Assembly: GCA_945863425.1 (NCBI GenBank)
Contig: CAMBBW010000002.1
Location: 1-60,881, forward strand
Reading direction: 5' to 3'
Length of the DNA: 60,881 nucleotides
DNA from: Lishizhenia tianjinensis
Lineage (GTDB): Bacteria > Bacteroidota > Bacteroidia > Flavobacteriales_D > Crocinitomicaceae
A program made the position numbers and the translations under genes. The notes beneath the pieces were generated by a model, which was not told the origin of the DNA, searched no databases, and was given only the letters and a program-made list of their open reading frames with translations. Within the stretch, counting starts at the first letter, position 1. Each line of letters begins with the position of its first letter. Positions 35,323 through 44,151 of the stretch are shown in pieces.

Positions 35323-36738
35323 ATGATTCAGGACATTCGATTAACTACTGAGGATAAGGCGCTCAAAATTAATTTAAAGAGAGATATTTATGGTTGTTTT
35401 GCTGAGATTGGCGCAGGCCAAGAGGTAGCGGCTAATTTCTTTAAAGCGGGAGGAAGTTCTGGTACGATTGCTTATACTCAGTCTGCATACGACATGAAGG
35501 TTTCCGATTCATTGTATGGAGAAGCGGTGCGTTATGTGTGCGAAGAGCGACTCGTAACCATGCTAGAAACAGAATTTAATCAATTGAAACTTCGTTTGCC
35601 AAGTAAATCAAAGGAGTCTCGATTTTTTGCTTTTTGTAATACTGTAGAATCACTGAATTATCATAAAACTAATCAAGGTCAAGGTTGGGTAGGCATGCGG
35701 TTTCAATTAGCGTTGGATGGTCAGCCCAATGATGTTATTCTCCATGTTAAAATGCATGATACAAGCAACAAGGCGCAACAAGAAGCGCTTGGTATTTTGG
35801 GAGTAAACATTATTCATGCTTGCTATTTCCATCACAATAATTTAGATGATTTCTTGACTGATTTAACGCATCGTCTCCCGCGTGATCGAATGGAAATTGA
35901 TATGCTGTGTGTATCAGGTCCTGATTTTGAAAACATTGATAATCGTATTATTGCATTGAATTTGGTGAAGCGTGGTATGACAGATGCGACCATGTTTGAT
36001 TTAGCTAAAAACGTTCTTCAGCCAGCAACGGCACTTTATAAAAAGAATATCTTACTCATGCGAGGAAGATTCCGTCCGGTAACCAAGGTTCATATCGATA
36101 TGATTGAAAATGGGCGTAAACAATTCATCAAAGAAACGCAGGTTGATGCGGAAAAAGTTGAAGTTGTTTTTGAATTAACGCTCAAAGATCTTACAGCAGA
36201 TGGGAAAATATCAGATAAGGATTTCGTGGATCGAGCAGAATTATTAGGTTCCTTGGGTTACACGGTGATGATATCCAATTATTTAAAACATTACAAAATG
36301 GTAGAGTATTTGGCGACAATTGCCAAAGAAAACCTATTGGGTGTTATATTAGGTGTATATAATTTAACTACTATTTTTGACGAACGTTATTACGATAATT
36401 TACCTGGTGGATTATTGGAGGCCTTTGGCAGAGGCTTTGGTCATAATGTGAAATTGTATGTATATCCAGCCATGAATGTGGAAGATGGTTCATTGTATGA
36501 TTTGTCAACGGTAAGAATACCGGATAATCTTCGAGGCTTACTTGATTTTATGTTGCATAATAATAAAATGGTAGCCATTGAATCATACGACCCCAAGCTA
36601 TTGAGTATTTGGTCTGATGATGTTTTGAGTAAAATAAAATCTGGCGCATCCTCTTGGGAAGAAGATGTTCCTGAAGAGGTGGTAAAAGCAATTAAGTTTT
36701 TCGAGCTTTTTGGTTATCATTCAAAAGTGATTTCGTAA
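35323..36738 (+). CDS. Conserved protein of unknown function (often misnamed in databases)
   Basis: 471 residues, no signal peptide and no membrane segment, so cytoplasmic. Conserved-looking blocks include FAEIGAGQEVAANFFKAGGS near residue 25, AYDMKVSDSLYGEAVRYV near 52, GWVGMRFQLALDGQPNDVILH near 125 (in part), and LLMRGRFRPVTKVHIDMIENG near 240. I recognise this as a widely kept family that some databases label as nicotinate-nucleotide adenylyltransferase or TonB receptor. Neither fits: there is no HIGH-type nucleotidyltransferase motif and no barrel. It starts 1 base after the MbnH-like gene and ends 1 base before the WYL regulator. Confidence 0.72.
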   Translation: MIQDIRLTTEDKALKINLKRDIYGCFAEIGAGQEVAANFFKAGGSSGTIAYTQSAYDMKVSDSLYGEAVRYVCEERLVTMLETEFNQLKLRLPSKSKESRFFAFCNTVESLNYHKTNQGQGWVGMRFQLALDGQPNDVILHVKMHDTSNKAQQEALGILGVNIIHACYFHHNNLDDFLTDLTHRLPRDRMEIDMLCVSGPDFENIDNRIIALNLVKRGMTDATMFDLAKNVLQPATALYKKNILLMRGRFRPVTKVHIDMIENGRKQFIKETQVDAEKVEVVFELTLKDLTADGKISDKDFVDRAELLGSLGYTVMISNYLKHYKMVEYLATIAKENLLGVILGVYNLTTIFDERYYDNLPGGLLEAFGRGFGHNVKLYVYPAMNVEDGSLYDLSTVRIPDNLRGLLDFMLHNNKMVAIESYDPKLLSIWSDDVLSKIKSGASSWEEDVPEEVVKAIKFFELFGYHSKVIS

Positions 36739-36739
36739 A

Positions 36740-37759
36740 ATGCCTCACATTAAGAATGCACTCATTCGATACCGAATTATTGATCGCTGTATTCGAAATA
36801 AATACAAACCTTTTCCATCCAAAAGAGAGCTGAGAGAAGCCTGTGAAGAGAATTTGTTTGGGTCAAATTACGGGGAACATATTTGCGATTCAACAATTGA
36901 AAAGGATTTATTCGCAATGCGTTTGGAACACGATGCGCCCATAAAATACAGTAAAAAAAATGGGGGTTATTTTTATGAGGATGACGCGTATTCCATCAAT
37001 GATATTCCATTAACACAAGAAGATCTAGAATCCATTCAGTTCGCTGTAAATACGCTGCAGCAATTTAGAGATGTTGGTATGTTTAAACAATTTGGTCAAG
37101 CAATTGATAAAATTGTGGACAGAGTTACGATTGAATCCAAACAACCGATCGATGATTCAAACCAAATTGTCCAATTTGAAACAGCTTATTCCAGCGGTGG
37201 GAATGATTTTCTTCCCTTACTTTACGAAGCAATTTTGCAGAAAGTGAAAGTAGCTTTTGATTACAAAAGTTTTAAATCTACAGAATCTAAGTGGCGTGAA
37301 GTATCACCATTACTTTTAAAGGAATATCGAAATCGATGGTACTTAATTTCCTTTGATGGGTCAAAAAATGATGTCATAACTTATGCGCTGGATCGCATGG
37401 AAGGATTAAAAATTTGCACCGATAAATGCGATACTCCATCATTTTTCAATCCAAATACCTATTTCGAATATTCAACTGGAATCACAGCATATAAGGGTGA
37501 TCCGGAACAAATTGTGCTGAAAGCGGATACGATTTCGTCAAAATATATTGAATCACAACCTTTTCACCATTCACAACAAAAAACAGCAGAGCATTCGGAG
37601 CATTGTGTTTTTGAGTTGACCGTTTTTATTTCAGAGGAAATAATCCGCGGTATTTTGAGTTTTGGGGGAGAGGTAGAGGTGCTCATGCCCCTTTCTTTGC
37701 GTGAGATTATTGCTCAACGCATCGATTCGATTCATCAAAAGTATTCTACGAAGGGTTAA
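36740..37759 (+). CDS. WYL-domain transcriptional regulator
   Basis: 339 residues. The N-terminal ~70 residues look like a winged helix (RIIDRCIRNKYKPFPSKREL). The WYL domain (about 150-225) is complete, with VAFDYKSFKSTESKWREVSPLLL (in part) and the signature RNRWYLISFD. The C-terminal extension (about 250-339) has VLMPLSLREIIAQRI, typical of YafY/PafC-type regulators. WYL domains sense nucleic acids or nucleotides. The gene is 1 base behind the unknown 471-residue protein, its most likely partner or target. Confidence 0.9.
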   Translation: MPHIKNALIRYRIIDRCIRNKYKPFPSKRELREACEENLFGSNYGEHICDSTIEKDLFAMRLEHDAPIKYSKKNGGYFYEDDAYSINDIPLTQEDLESIQFAVNTLQQFRDVGMFKQFGQAIDKIVDRVTIESKQPIDDSNQIVQFETAYSSGGNDFLPLLYEAILQKVKVAFDYKSFKSTESKWREVSPLLLKEYRNRWYLISFDGSKNDVITYALDRMEGLKICTDKCDTPSFFNPNTYFEYSTGITAYKGDPEQIVLKADTISSKYIESQPFHHSQQKTAEHSEHCVFELTVFISEEIIRGILSFGGEVEVLMPLSLREIIAQRIDSIHQKYSTKG

Positions 37760-37826
37760 ATTATCGGTTGATTAAAGCAAATACTCATACAATAATGCAA
37801 AATTTTCATTTTTATTGGAGAATTCA

Positions 37827-37840
37827 ATAGAATGTTCTAT
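37827..37840. promoter_or_regulatory. 14-base palindrome upstream of the ECF sigma gene
   Basis: ATAGAA-TG-TTCTAT lies 76 bases before the sigma-factor start, in the only sizeable gap (157 bases) between it and the WYL gene. It could be an operator. No promoter box was recognised in this gap. Confidence 0.3.
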
Positions 37841-37916
37841 CTTCGAAAAAAATTATAAAACTCGAACGCCTATAGAACCAAATTTTACTCTGAATTACAA
37901 TTTATAAGGGTTAATT

Positions 37917-38516
37917 ATGGAAGCTATATCAAGTCTGGACGATCGATATCTCGTGCAATTATACAAGGATGGAAATGAAACAGCGTTTAAAACGTTGCTT
38001 TTTCGTCACAAGGATAAAATTTTCCGTTTTATTCAAATGAAAGTTAGGGATACTGATCTTTCTAATGACATTTTTCAGGATACATTTATAAAAGTGGTTA
38101 ATACAATCAAGGCAGGATCATATAATGAAGAAGGTAAGTTTTTACCATGGGTCATGCGAATAGCACACAACTTAATCATTGATCATTTTAGAAGAAATTC
38201 TAGGGTTCGTATGATTTCTGAGGCGTCATCTAATTCATCCGAGTATTCGATACTGACTAATATTTCATGCCCAACGAAGAATATTGAAGACCAAATTACA
38301 AGTAAAGAATTACTTGATCAAATGGTTGAATTGGTTGATTATTTACCAAAAACCCAACGTGAAATAGTGAGCATGCGTATTTTTCATGATATGTCTTTCA
38401 AAGAAATTGCCGAATCAGAAAATATTAGCATCAATACAGCTTTGGGTCGCATGCGTTATGCTCTGATCAATTTAAGAAAATTGATCGATAAACATAGCAT
38501 TGTTGTCGATATTTGA
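37917..38516 (+). CDS. ECF-type sigma-70 factor
   Basis: 199 residues. Region 2 (about 25-95) has DLSNDIFQDTFIKVVNTI and FLPWVMRIAHNLIIDHFRRN. Region 4 (about 135-195) has LPKTQREIVSMRIFHDMSFKEIAE and INTALGRMRYALINLRK. Regions 1 and 3 are absent, as in ECF factors. No anti-sigma gene is next to it, so control must lie elsewhere or be transcriptional. The stop codon is 1 base from that of the convergent DUF1801 gene. Confidence 0.92.
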   Translation: MEAISSLDDRYLVQLYKDGNETAFKTLLFRHKDKIFRFIQMKVRDTDLSNDIFQDTFIKVVNTIKAGSYNEEGKFLPWVMRIAHNLIIDHFRRNSRVRMISEASSNSSEYSILTNISCPTKNIEDQITSKELLDQMVELVDYLPKTQREIVSMRIFHDMSFKEIAESENISINTALGRMRYALINLRKLIDKHSIVVDI

Positions 38517-38517
38517 C

Positions 38518-38958
38518 TTATCTGTTGAGTTGTTTTTCGTAAATACTAATCCAATCTGCTACCGAAACCTTACTACATAATTCGCCAATTAAGGCCAAAG
38601 GGATTTCTTTTTGAGGTTTGAAACGGATGCAACTTTTCCCCATGTCTAATTTCCCCTTCACTTGTTGGGAATACGATTCAACAAACCAATTAAGTAATTC
38701 AGGATTCATATAAATCCCCATGTGATAGAGATTTATTGAGTTTTTTTGGGAAGCCAAAGAAAGGAATGGTAGGGGGAGTTTAGGATCACAATGATATCCA
38801 TTTGGATAAATTGCATGAGGTACCACATAACCAATCATACCATAACCAATGCATTCTTCAAAACCAGCAGGTAAATTTTGTTTAATTACTGCACGAATTG
38901 ATTGAAATTGATCCAATCTATCGGCTGGAATATTCGCTATATATTCATCAACAGTCAT
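38518..38958 (-). CDS. DUF1801 (YdhG-like) family protein
   Basis: 146 residues. Starts MTVDEYIANIPADRLDQFQSIR and has the family pattern EECIGYGMIGYVVPH, LPFLSLASQKNSINLYHMGIY and DMGKSCIRFKPQKEIPL (each in part). The fold resembles the iron-chaperone frataxin-like YdhG group. The biochemical role is not established. It lies 10 bases upstream of the terC stop codon's side and on the same strand as terC, so it probably follows that gene in one transcript. Confidence 0.85.
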   Translation of the reverse strand: MTVDEYIANIPADRLDQFQSIRAVIKQNLPAGFEECIGYGMIGYVVPHAIYPNGYHCDPKLPLPFLSLASQKNSINLYHMGIYMNPELLNWFVESYSQQVKGKLDMGKSCIRFKPQKEIPLALIGELCSKVSVADWISIYEKQLNR

Positions 38959-38968
38959 CGATTATGAA

Positions 38969-39919
38969 TTAATGATTTGCATTTTTGGGTTTCACCAACG
39001 AGATTAATATTCCACCACTTAATGCTGCTAGAATAACAATCAAAGAAACCATTGCGTCGATGTGGTAAAAATCTACGATTAGCATTTTAATCGCCACAAA
39101 CATAAGCACCACAACAAGCGAATATTTCATGAAATGAAAGCGATCTAACATATTTGATAGAAAGAAATACAGGTTTCTTAGTCCCATAATCGCGAAAATA
39201 TTCGAGCTAAAAACAATAAAAGGGTCAGTAGTAATACTAAAAATAGCTGGAATTGAATCAATGGCAAAAAGAATGTCAGAGAACTCCACGACAACTAAGG
39301 TTGCAAACAAAGCTGTTGCTACTGTTTTCCCGTCCTTTTTGATAAAATAGCCATCGCTTTTAGCTTTCCAATCGATTGGGTAAATCTTAGATAGCATTCT
39401 AATAGCGAATGATTTTGTGAAATCTTCGTTGTCATCATCACTTTGCTTAATCATTCTTAATGCAGAATACAATAAAATTCCTCCAAAAATATAGGTAGCA
39501 GCAGCGAAGCTTTCAATAAATGCCGCACCCAACACAATCATAATCATGCGGAAAAAAATAGCGCCTAAAATACCCCAAAACAGTATCCGATGTTGGAATT
39601 TAGGTTCAATTTTAAAAAATTGAAAAATCATGGCGATAACAAAAATATTATCAAGACTTAAAGATTCCTCGATAACATAGCCTGTATAATAATCTAAAAC
39701 TGTTTTCCCCGCTGAAACATTCTTGGGATTCATACCCATAAAATTAGTATCGTAAATCCAATAAATTACACCACCGAAAAGAAGAGCAACAGTAATCCAA
39801 ACGCACGTCCAAGCTAACGATTCTTTAATTGAAACAGGTTTATTACTTTTATGAAAAACACCTAAATCGAGTGCTAACAATCCAAAGATTAATAGAATAA
39901 ATAAAATCCAAACAAGCAT
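38969..39919 (-). CDS. TerC family integral membrane protein
   Basis: 316 residues from the ATG at 39919 (MLVWILFILLIFGLLALDLGVF), the usual TerC start. A longer frame reaching 40039 would run through the hpt promoter and adds a polar tail unlike the family. About nine membrane segments contain the conserved acids: YVIEESLSLDNIFVIAMIF and VVEFSDILFAIDSIPAIFSIT (in part). TerC proteins are tied to tellurite resistance and to metal (Mn2+) loading of exported enzymes. The gene is divergent from hpt. Confidence 0.92.
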   Translation of the reverse strand: MLVWILFILLIFGLLALDLGVFHKSNKPVSIKESLAWTCVWITVALLFGGVIYWIYDTNFMGMNPKNVSAGKTVLDYYTGYVIEESLSLDNIFVIAMIFQFFKIEPKFQHRILFWGILGAIFFRMIMIVLGAAFIESFAAATYIFGGILLYSALRMIKQSDDDNEDFTKSFAIRMLSKIYPIDWKAKSDGYFIKKDGKTVATALFATLVVVEFSDILFAIDSIPAIFSITTDPFIVFSSNIFAIMGLRNLYFFLSNMLDRFHFMKYSLVVVLMFVAIKMLIVDFYHIDAMVSLIVILAALSGGILISLVKPKNANH

Positions 39920-39931
39920 AATTTTTTCTTG

Positions 39932-39939
39932 CAAATATA
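39932..39939 (-). promoter_or_regulatory. Bacteroidota -7 box for terC
   Basis: The minus strand reads TATATTTG, a perfect TAnnTTTG, 12 bases before the terC start codon. No TTG element lies at the standard distance. It supports the 39919 start. Confidence 0.55.
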
Positions 39940-39977
39940 CTTCTTCCAATTCAATGAAATTCGATTGGAACAGATAA

Positions 39978-40007
39978 TTGTGTTTACATAAGAAAGCGTT
40001 ACCTTTG
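39978..40007 (+). promoter_or_regulatory. Promoter of the hpt-adk-obgE operon
   Basis: TTG at 39978-39980, a 19-base spacer and TACCTTTG at 40000-40007: an ideal Bacteroidota promoter. The hpt start codon is 8 bases after the box, so the leader is a few bases at most. The bases just before the box (AAGAAAGCGTTA) recur upstream of two other genes in the window. Confidence 0.8.
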
Positions 40008-40015
40008 TAGTCGGT

Positions 40016-40555
40016 ATGCAGCAGAATATTCAAATACACGATAAATCATTTAAGATTTTTATACCATCTGAGTATATTCAGGGAGAAGTTGAAGCAATCG
40101 CTGAAAAATTAATGGTGGATTACTCGGGTAAAAATCCAATTTTTTTGGTCGTACTGAACGGTGCTTTTATGTTTGCCGCTGATTTATTGAAACACTATAC
40201 CGATACATGCGATATTACATTTACCAAATTGAGTTCCTATGTCGGAACAATTTCTACTGGTGTAGTGACAAGGCAAATGGAAATTTCGATTGACGTCACT
40301 AATCGCCATATCATTATAATTGAAGATATTGTGGATACTGGATTGACCATTCAAGCATTGAAAGAAAACTTGCAAGAACTCAATCCTTTGTCTGTTGAAG
40401 TTTGTACATTGTTATTCAAGCCAGAAGCATTCAAAGGCATTCATGTACCCAAGTATCAAGGCTTTGTCATACCAAATAAATTCGTTTTAGGCTATGGGTT
40501 GGATTATGATGAGCGTGGGCGAAATTTGAAAGATTTATATCAACTTAAAGAATGA
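40016..40555 (+). CDS. hpt: Hypoxanthine phosphoribosyltransferase
   Basis: 179 residues. The PRPP-binding signature IIIIEDIVDTGLTIQALKE is near residue 100, and the N-terminal strand LVVLNGAFMFAADLLK is typical. It converts hypoxanthine or guanine and PRPP to IMP or GMP. It heads an operon with adk (4 bases on), which continues purine-nucleotide metabolism. Confidence 0.94.
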   Translation: MQQNIQIHDKSFKIFIPSEYIQGEVEAIAEKLMVDYSGKNPIFLVVLNGAFMFAADLLKHYTDTCDITFTKLSSYVGTISTGVVTRQMEISIDVTNRHIIIIEDIVDTGLTIQALKENLQELNPLSVEVCTLLFKPEAFKGIHVPKYQGFVIPNKFVLGYGLDYDERGRNLKDLYQLKE

Positions 40556-40559
40556 AATT

Positions 40560-41138
40560 ATGTTGAACATTGTATTATTTGGCCCCCCAGGGGCTGGCAA
40601 GGGAACTCAATCTGAACGATTAATTGAGAAATATGGATTAACACACCTTTCAACGGGTGATATTTTTCGAGCAAATATTAAAGGAGAAACTGATTTAGGG
40701 AAATTGGCTAAAAGTTTTATGGATCAAGGACATTTGGTTCCAGATTCAGTTACGATTGATATGCTTCGTGCTGAAGTCTTGAAAAGTAATTCATCTCAAG
40801 GTTATATTTTCGACGGATTTCCCCGTACCAATGCGCAAGCTACAGCTTTGGATGAGTTATTGAAATCTATCGGGACAGAGATCACATTGATGTTGGCCTT
40901 GGATGTTGAGGAAAATGAATTAAAAAACAGGTTATTAAATCGCGCAGCTGTTAGTGGTCGCCCAGATGATGCTGATCCTGTTATCATTGAGAATAGAATT
41001 GCTGTTTATAACCGAGAAACGGCACCTGTAAAAAGTTTCTACCAAGCTCAAAATAAACTGATTTTCGTAGACGGATTAGGAACAATAAATGAAATAACAG
41101 ATAGACTTTTTGAGGCTGTAGATTCTAGAAACATATAA
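40560..41138 (+). CDS. adk: Adenylate kinase
   Basis: 192 residues. Walker A GPPGAGKGT at 8-16, then THLSTGDIFRANI, GYIFDGFPRTNAQA near residue 82, and NRAAVSGRPDDADPVIIENRI where the LID would be. The LID is short, as is usual for the ~190-residue Bacteroidota enzyme, and lacks zinc cysteines. It interconverts ATP + AMP and 2 ADP. Four bases separate it from hpt and six from obgE. Confidence 0.96.
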   Translation: MLNIVLFGPPGAGKGTQSERLIEKYGLTHLSTGDIFRANIKGETDLGKLAKSFMDQGHLVPDSVTIDMLRAEVLKSNSSQGYIFDGFPRTNAQATALDELLKSIGTEITLMLALDVEENELKNRLLNRAAVSGRPDDADPVIIENRIAVYNRETAPVKSFYQAQNKLIFVDGLGTINEITDRLFEAVDSRNI

Positions 41139-41144
41139 AAATTA

Positions 41145-42137
41145 ATGGCATCTGATAATTTTGTTGATTACGTAAAAATTCATTGTTCATCTGGCAATGG
41201 AGGCGCAGGATCTACTCATTTCCGTCGTGAGAAATACATACCCATGGGTGGCCCTGATGGGGGTGATGGGGGTAGAGGAGGTCATGTGATTGTTCGGGGT
41301 AATTCTCAATTGTGGACTTTACTGCATTTGAAGTTTAAAAAACACATAAAGGCTAGTCACGGGGCGCATGGAGCGGGAAATTTAAAAACGGGTTCTCAAG
41401 GTACTGATGAAATTATTGATGTTCCTTTAGGAACAATAGCAAAGGATGCTGAAACGGGCGAAATTTTGTTTGAAATTACGGAGAATGGTGAACAGCAATT
41501 GATTCAACCAGGGGGAAGGGGAGGATTAGGGAACAATAATTTTAAATCTCCCACGAATCAAACACCTCGGTTTGCACAACCGGGCGAGGAAGGGCTTAAA
41601 GGATGGAAAATTTTAGAACTGAAATTATTGGCAGATGTTGGGCTTGTTGGTTTTCCGAATGCGGGAAAAAGCACCTTGCTATCTGTTATTTCTGCTGCAA
41701 AACCTGAAATAGCTGATTATCCGTTCACAACAATTCGACCCAATTTAGGAATGGTGAATTACCGTGATATTCGTTCTTTTGTCATGGCAGATATTCCTGG
41801 AATTATAGAAGGAGCGCATGCTGGTAAAGGATTGGGATTGCGTTTTTTACGTCACATTGAACGAAATTCTTTGCTTTTATTTATGATTCCGGCAGATAGC
41901 GATGATATTAAAAAGGAATACAACGTTTTACTTAAGGAATTAAAGTTGTTTAATCCAGAGTTACTGCACAAAGATCGATTACTTGCCATTTCTAAATCGG
42001 ATATGCTTGATGATGAATTGAAAATGGCTATTCAAAAAGATTTACCTAAAATTCCTTTTCTATTTATATCTTCTGTTGCGCAACAAGGGTTAACCGAATT
42101 GAAAGATTTGATTTGGAAGCACCTCAATTATGATTGA
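41145..42137 (+). CDS. obgE: Obg-family GTPase ObgE/CgtA
   Basis: 330 residues. Glycine-rich Obg domain 1-158 ([30 protein letters not shown]). G domain from about 159, with P-loop [19 protein letters not shown] (G2), [16 protein letters not shown] (G3) and SKSDMLD (G4). The C-terminal OCT domain is missing, as is common in this phylum. It acts in 50S ribosome assembly. The last 8 bases overlap the PAP2 gene. Confidence 0.96.
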   Translation: MASDNFVDYVKIHCSSGNGGAGSTHFRREKYIPMGGPDGGDGGRGGHVIVRGNSQLWTLLHLKFKKHIKASHGAHGAGNLKTGSQGTDEIIDVPLGTIAKDAETGEILFEITENGEQQLIQPGGRGGLGNNNFKSPTNQTPRFAQPGEEGLKGWKILELKLLADVGLVGFPNAGKSTLLSVISAAKPEIADYPFTTIRPNLGMVNYRDIRSFVMADIPGIIEGAHAGKGLGLRFLRHIERNSLLLFMIPADSDDIKKEYNVLLKELKLFNPELLHKDRLLAISKSDMLDDELKMAIQKDLPKIPFLFISSVAQQGLTELKDLIWKHLNYD

Positions 42138-42717
42138 TTGGTTAGAGAAAATAGATGGTCAATTTGTAGTATTACTGAATAGTTTACATACCCCCTTTCT
42201 AGATGAGTTTATGTGGATTGTTTCTGCTCGAATTACATGGATTCCTCTTTATCTTTTCTTGATTTGGTTTGTATATAAAAGGTTTGGTATTAAAGACGCA
42301 GCATTGTTTTTTTTAGTGTTAATTCTCACTGTTTCTTTGGTTGATTTTGTTTCTGTAAATGCTTTTAAAGAGGTTGTCCAACGCTATCGACCTTCGCATA
42401 ACTTGCTAATTGAATCAAAACTTCATTATTACCAGATGTCTTCTGGTCAGTATTATCGCGGTGGAATGTTTGGATTTATATCTTCACACGCCGCTAATTT
42501 TTCGGCTATTGCAACTTTTTTTCTATTAACTGTAAATCGATTTAAATATCCCTGGATTTTATGGTTTTGTGTTGGTTTAGTTGGGTTGAGTAGGGTTTAT
42601 TTAGGTGTACATTATTTTTCTGACGTTCTTGTAGGGTGGATTGTTGGCGCAGGCATTTCAATTGGCATTTATAAATTGGTGTATGTTCGAGTAATAAACA
42701 AATTAAACGCTAAATGA
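42130..42717 (+). CDS. PAP2 family membrane phosphatase
   Basis: 195 residues with about five to six membrane segments. All three phosphatase motifs are present: KEVVQRYRP (KX6RP), SSHAANFS (PSGH-like, here SSH) and [16 protein letters not shown] (SRX5HX3D). The family dephosphorylates undecaprenyl pyrophosphate, phosphatidate or lipid A, and the substrate is undetermined. It overlaps obgE by 8 bases and crcB by 4 (ATGA). Confidence 0.9.
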   Translation: MIDWLEKIDGQFVVLLNSLHTPFLDEFMWIVSARITWIPLYLFLIWFVYKRFGIKDAALFFLVLILTVSLVDFVSVNAFKEVVQRYRPSHNLLIESKLHYYQMSSGQYYRGGMFGFISSHAANFSAIATFFLLTVNRFKYPWILWFCVGLVGLSRVYLGVHYFSDVLVGWIVGAGISIGIYKLVYVRVINKLNAK

Positions 42718-43067
42718 AATTTATCTTTGTTTTTCTAGGCGGAGGATTGGGAAGTATTGCGCGATATGGACTATCCCTTATTTTTGCTCGAACGATAGTC
42801 AATTTTCCAATTGCAACACTTTTATCGAATCTGTTATCAACCCTGATTTTCGCATTAATTTCTGTGTATTTATATAAAAAACCAGAACTTCATTGGTTGC
42901 AACCGCTTGTATTGATAGGTTTTTGCGGGGGCTTTAGTACATTTAGCACATTTTCATTTGAAACAATACATTTGTTCAATACCGGACAAACTTTCTTAGC
43001 GATCTTAAATATTTCCATCTCCCTAATTGTTTGTTTGTGTATGGTCTATTTTTTTACCAAACCATAA
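42714..43067 (+). CDS. crcB: Fluoride channel CrcB/Fluc
   Basis: 117 residues with four membrane segments. Signatures are GGGLGSIARYGLS near the start and GFCGGFSTFSTFSFETIHL near residue 70, which holds the central Na+-site Gly-Gly-Phe and the fluoride-path Phe residues. It exports fluoride as a dual-topology dimer. No fluoride riboswitch precedes it; it is embedded in the hpt operon (ATGA overlap with the PAP2 gene). Confidence 0.94.
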   Translation: MKFIFVFLGGGLGSIARYGLSLIFARTIVNFPIATLLSNLLSTLIFALISVYLYKKPELHWLQPLVLIGFCGGFSTFSTFSFETIHLFNTGQTFLAILNISISLIVCLCMVYFFTKP

Positions 43068-43128
43068 GTTTAAACAAAATCAATAGTTCGACAAAAACAA
43101 CGAAATTATCGCACAAAGGAGTTATTTG

Positions 43129-43162
43129 AAAAAAAAGGCTAAAAAAACCAACCTTTTTTTTT
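43129..43162 (+). terminator. Possible weak terminator between crcB and rpoD
   Basis: An A8GG run and a CCT9 run can pair around a 13-base loop and end in a T tract. Only two G-C pairs support the stem, so this is tentative. It lies in the 135-base gap after crcB. Confidence 0.3.
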
Positions 43163-43202
43163 AATCTACGTTATAGGCTTTGAACACTAATTTTTTCCTA
43201 TC

Positions 43203-44072
43203 ATGCGTCAGCTTAAAATTGCAAAACAAGTTACTAACAGAGAGACTGCTTCCTTAGATAAATATTTACAGGAAATTGGTCGTGTAGATTTAATTTCTCC
43301 AGAGGAAGAGGTTGAATTAGCACGTAGAATACGGACGGGCGATAAAGCGGCCTTGGAGCGTTTAACCAAAGCAAATCTGCGGTTTGTGGTTTCTGTATCC
43401 AAACAATACCAAAATCAAGGGTTGGCTTTACCAGATTTAATCAATGAAGGAAATGTTGGCTTAATTAAAGCAGCAGAGCGATTTGATGAAACGCGTGGAT
43501 TTAAATTTATTTCTTATGCAGTTTGGTGGATTCGTCAATCGATTCTGCAAGCGTTGGCAGAGCAAGCTCGAATTGTACGTTTACCATTGAATAAAATTGG
43601 ATCAATAAACAAAATTAATAAGGCATATTCTGAATTAGAGCAAAAGTTTGAAAGACCGCCCTCTGCAGAAGAATTAGCTGAGTTTATAGGCTGTACCACC
43701 GAGGAAATTAAACAATCACTTTCTCATAATGGTCGTCATGTATCAATGGATGCGCCGTTGGTTGAAGGCGATGAGTCCTCGTCAAGTATGTATGATGTTT
43801 TGGCGAATGATTCATTACCTGGTCCGGAAAGCAATTTGGTTGTAGAATCATTGCGCAAAGATATTGAACGATCACTAACGGCATTGACTCAGAGAGAAAG
43901 TGATGTGGTGCGTTTGTTCTACGGGTTGGAAGGAAGATCCCCAATGTCATTAGACGAAATTGGAGTTCGTTTCGATCTTACTCGAGAGCGTGTTCGTCAA
44001 ATAAAAGAGAAAGCAATTCGAAGATTAAAACATTCTTCAAAAAATAGAATTTTAAGGTCTTATTTAGGTTAG
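43203..44072 (+). CDS. rpoD: Primary sigma factor RpoD (short Bacteroidota form)
   Basis: 289 residues, lacking region 1.1 and the non-conserved insert. Region 1.2 ([22 protein letters not shown]), region 2 ([38 protein letters not shown]), region 3, and region 4 ([22 protein letters not shown]) are all recognisable in part. This is the housekeeping sigma that reads TTG/TAnnTTTG promoters, which are seen throughout the window. It is monocistronic, with a strong terminator. Confidence 0.96.
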   Translation: MRQLKIAKQVTNRETASLDKYLQEIGRVDLISPEEEVELARRIRTGDKAALERLTKANLRFVVSVSKQYQNQGLALPDLINEGNVGLIKAAERFDETRGFKFISYAVWWIRQSILQALAEQARIVRLPLNKIGSINKINKAYSELEQKFERPPSAEELAEFIGCTTEEIKQSLSHNGRHVSMDAPLVEGDESSSSMYDVLANDSLPGPESNLVVESLRKDIERSLTALTQRESDVVRLFYGLEGRSPMSLDEIGVRFDLTRERVRQIKEKAIRRLKHSSKNRILRSYLG

Positions 44073-44090
44073 GTTGATTATTTGGTTTAG

Positions 44091-44118
44091 AACGCCGGCT
44101 TGTTGTCGGCGTTTTTTT
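44091..44118 (+). terminator. Rho-independent terminator of rpoD
   Basis: Stem AACGCCG / CGGCGTT with a nine-base loop, followed by a T7 run, 18 bases after the rpoD stop codon. Confidence 0.88.
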
Positions 44119-44151
44119 GTTTAGATAAATCATTACATGTTTTAAGTTATT

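Noticed and set aside
35323-36738. Nicotinate-nucleotide adenylyltransferase annotation
   Set aside because: No HxGH or other nucleotidyltransferase motif is present, and the length is twice that of NadD.
39920-40039. Longer start for terC at 40039
   Set aside because: It runs through the hpt promoter and adds a polar tail not found in TerC proteins; the ATG at 39919 has a -7 box upstream.
42714-43067. Fluoride riboswitch before crcB
   Set aside because: crcB overlaps the PAP2 gene and is inside an operon; no space or fold for a riboswitch.
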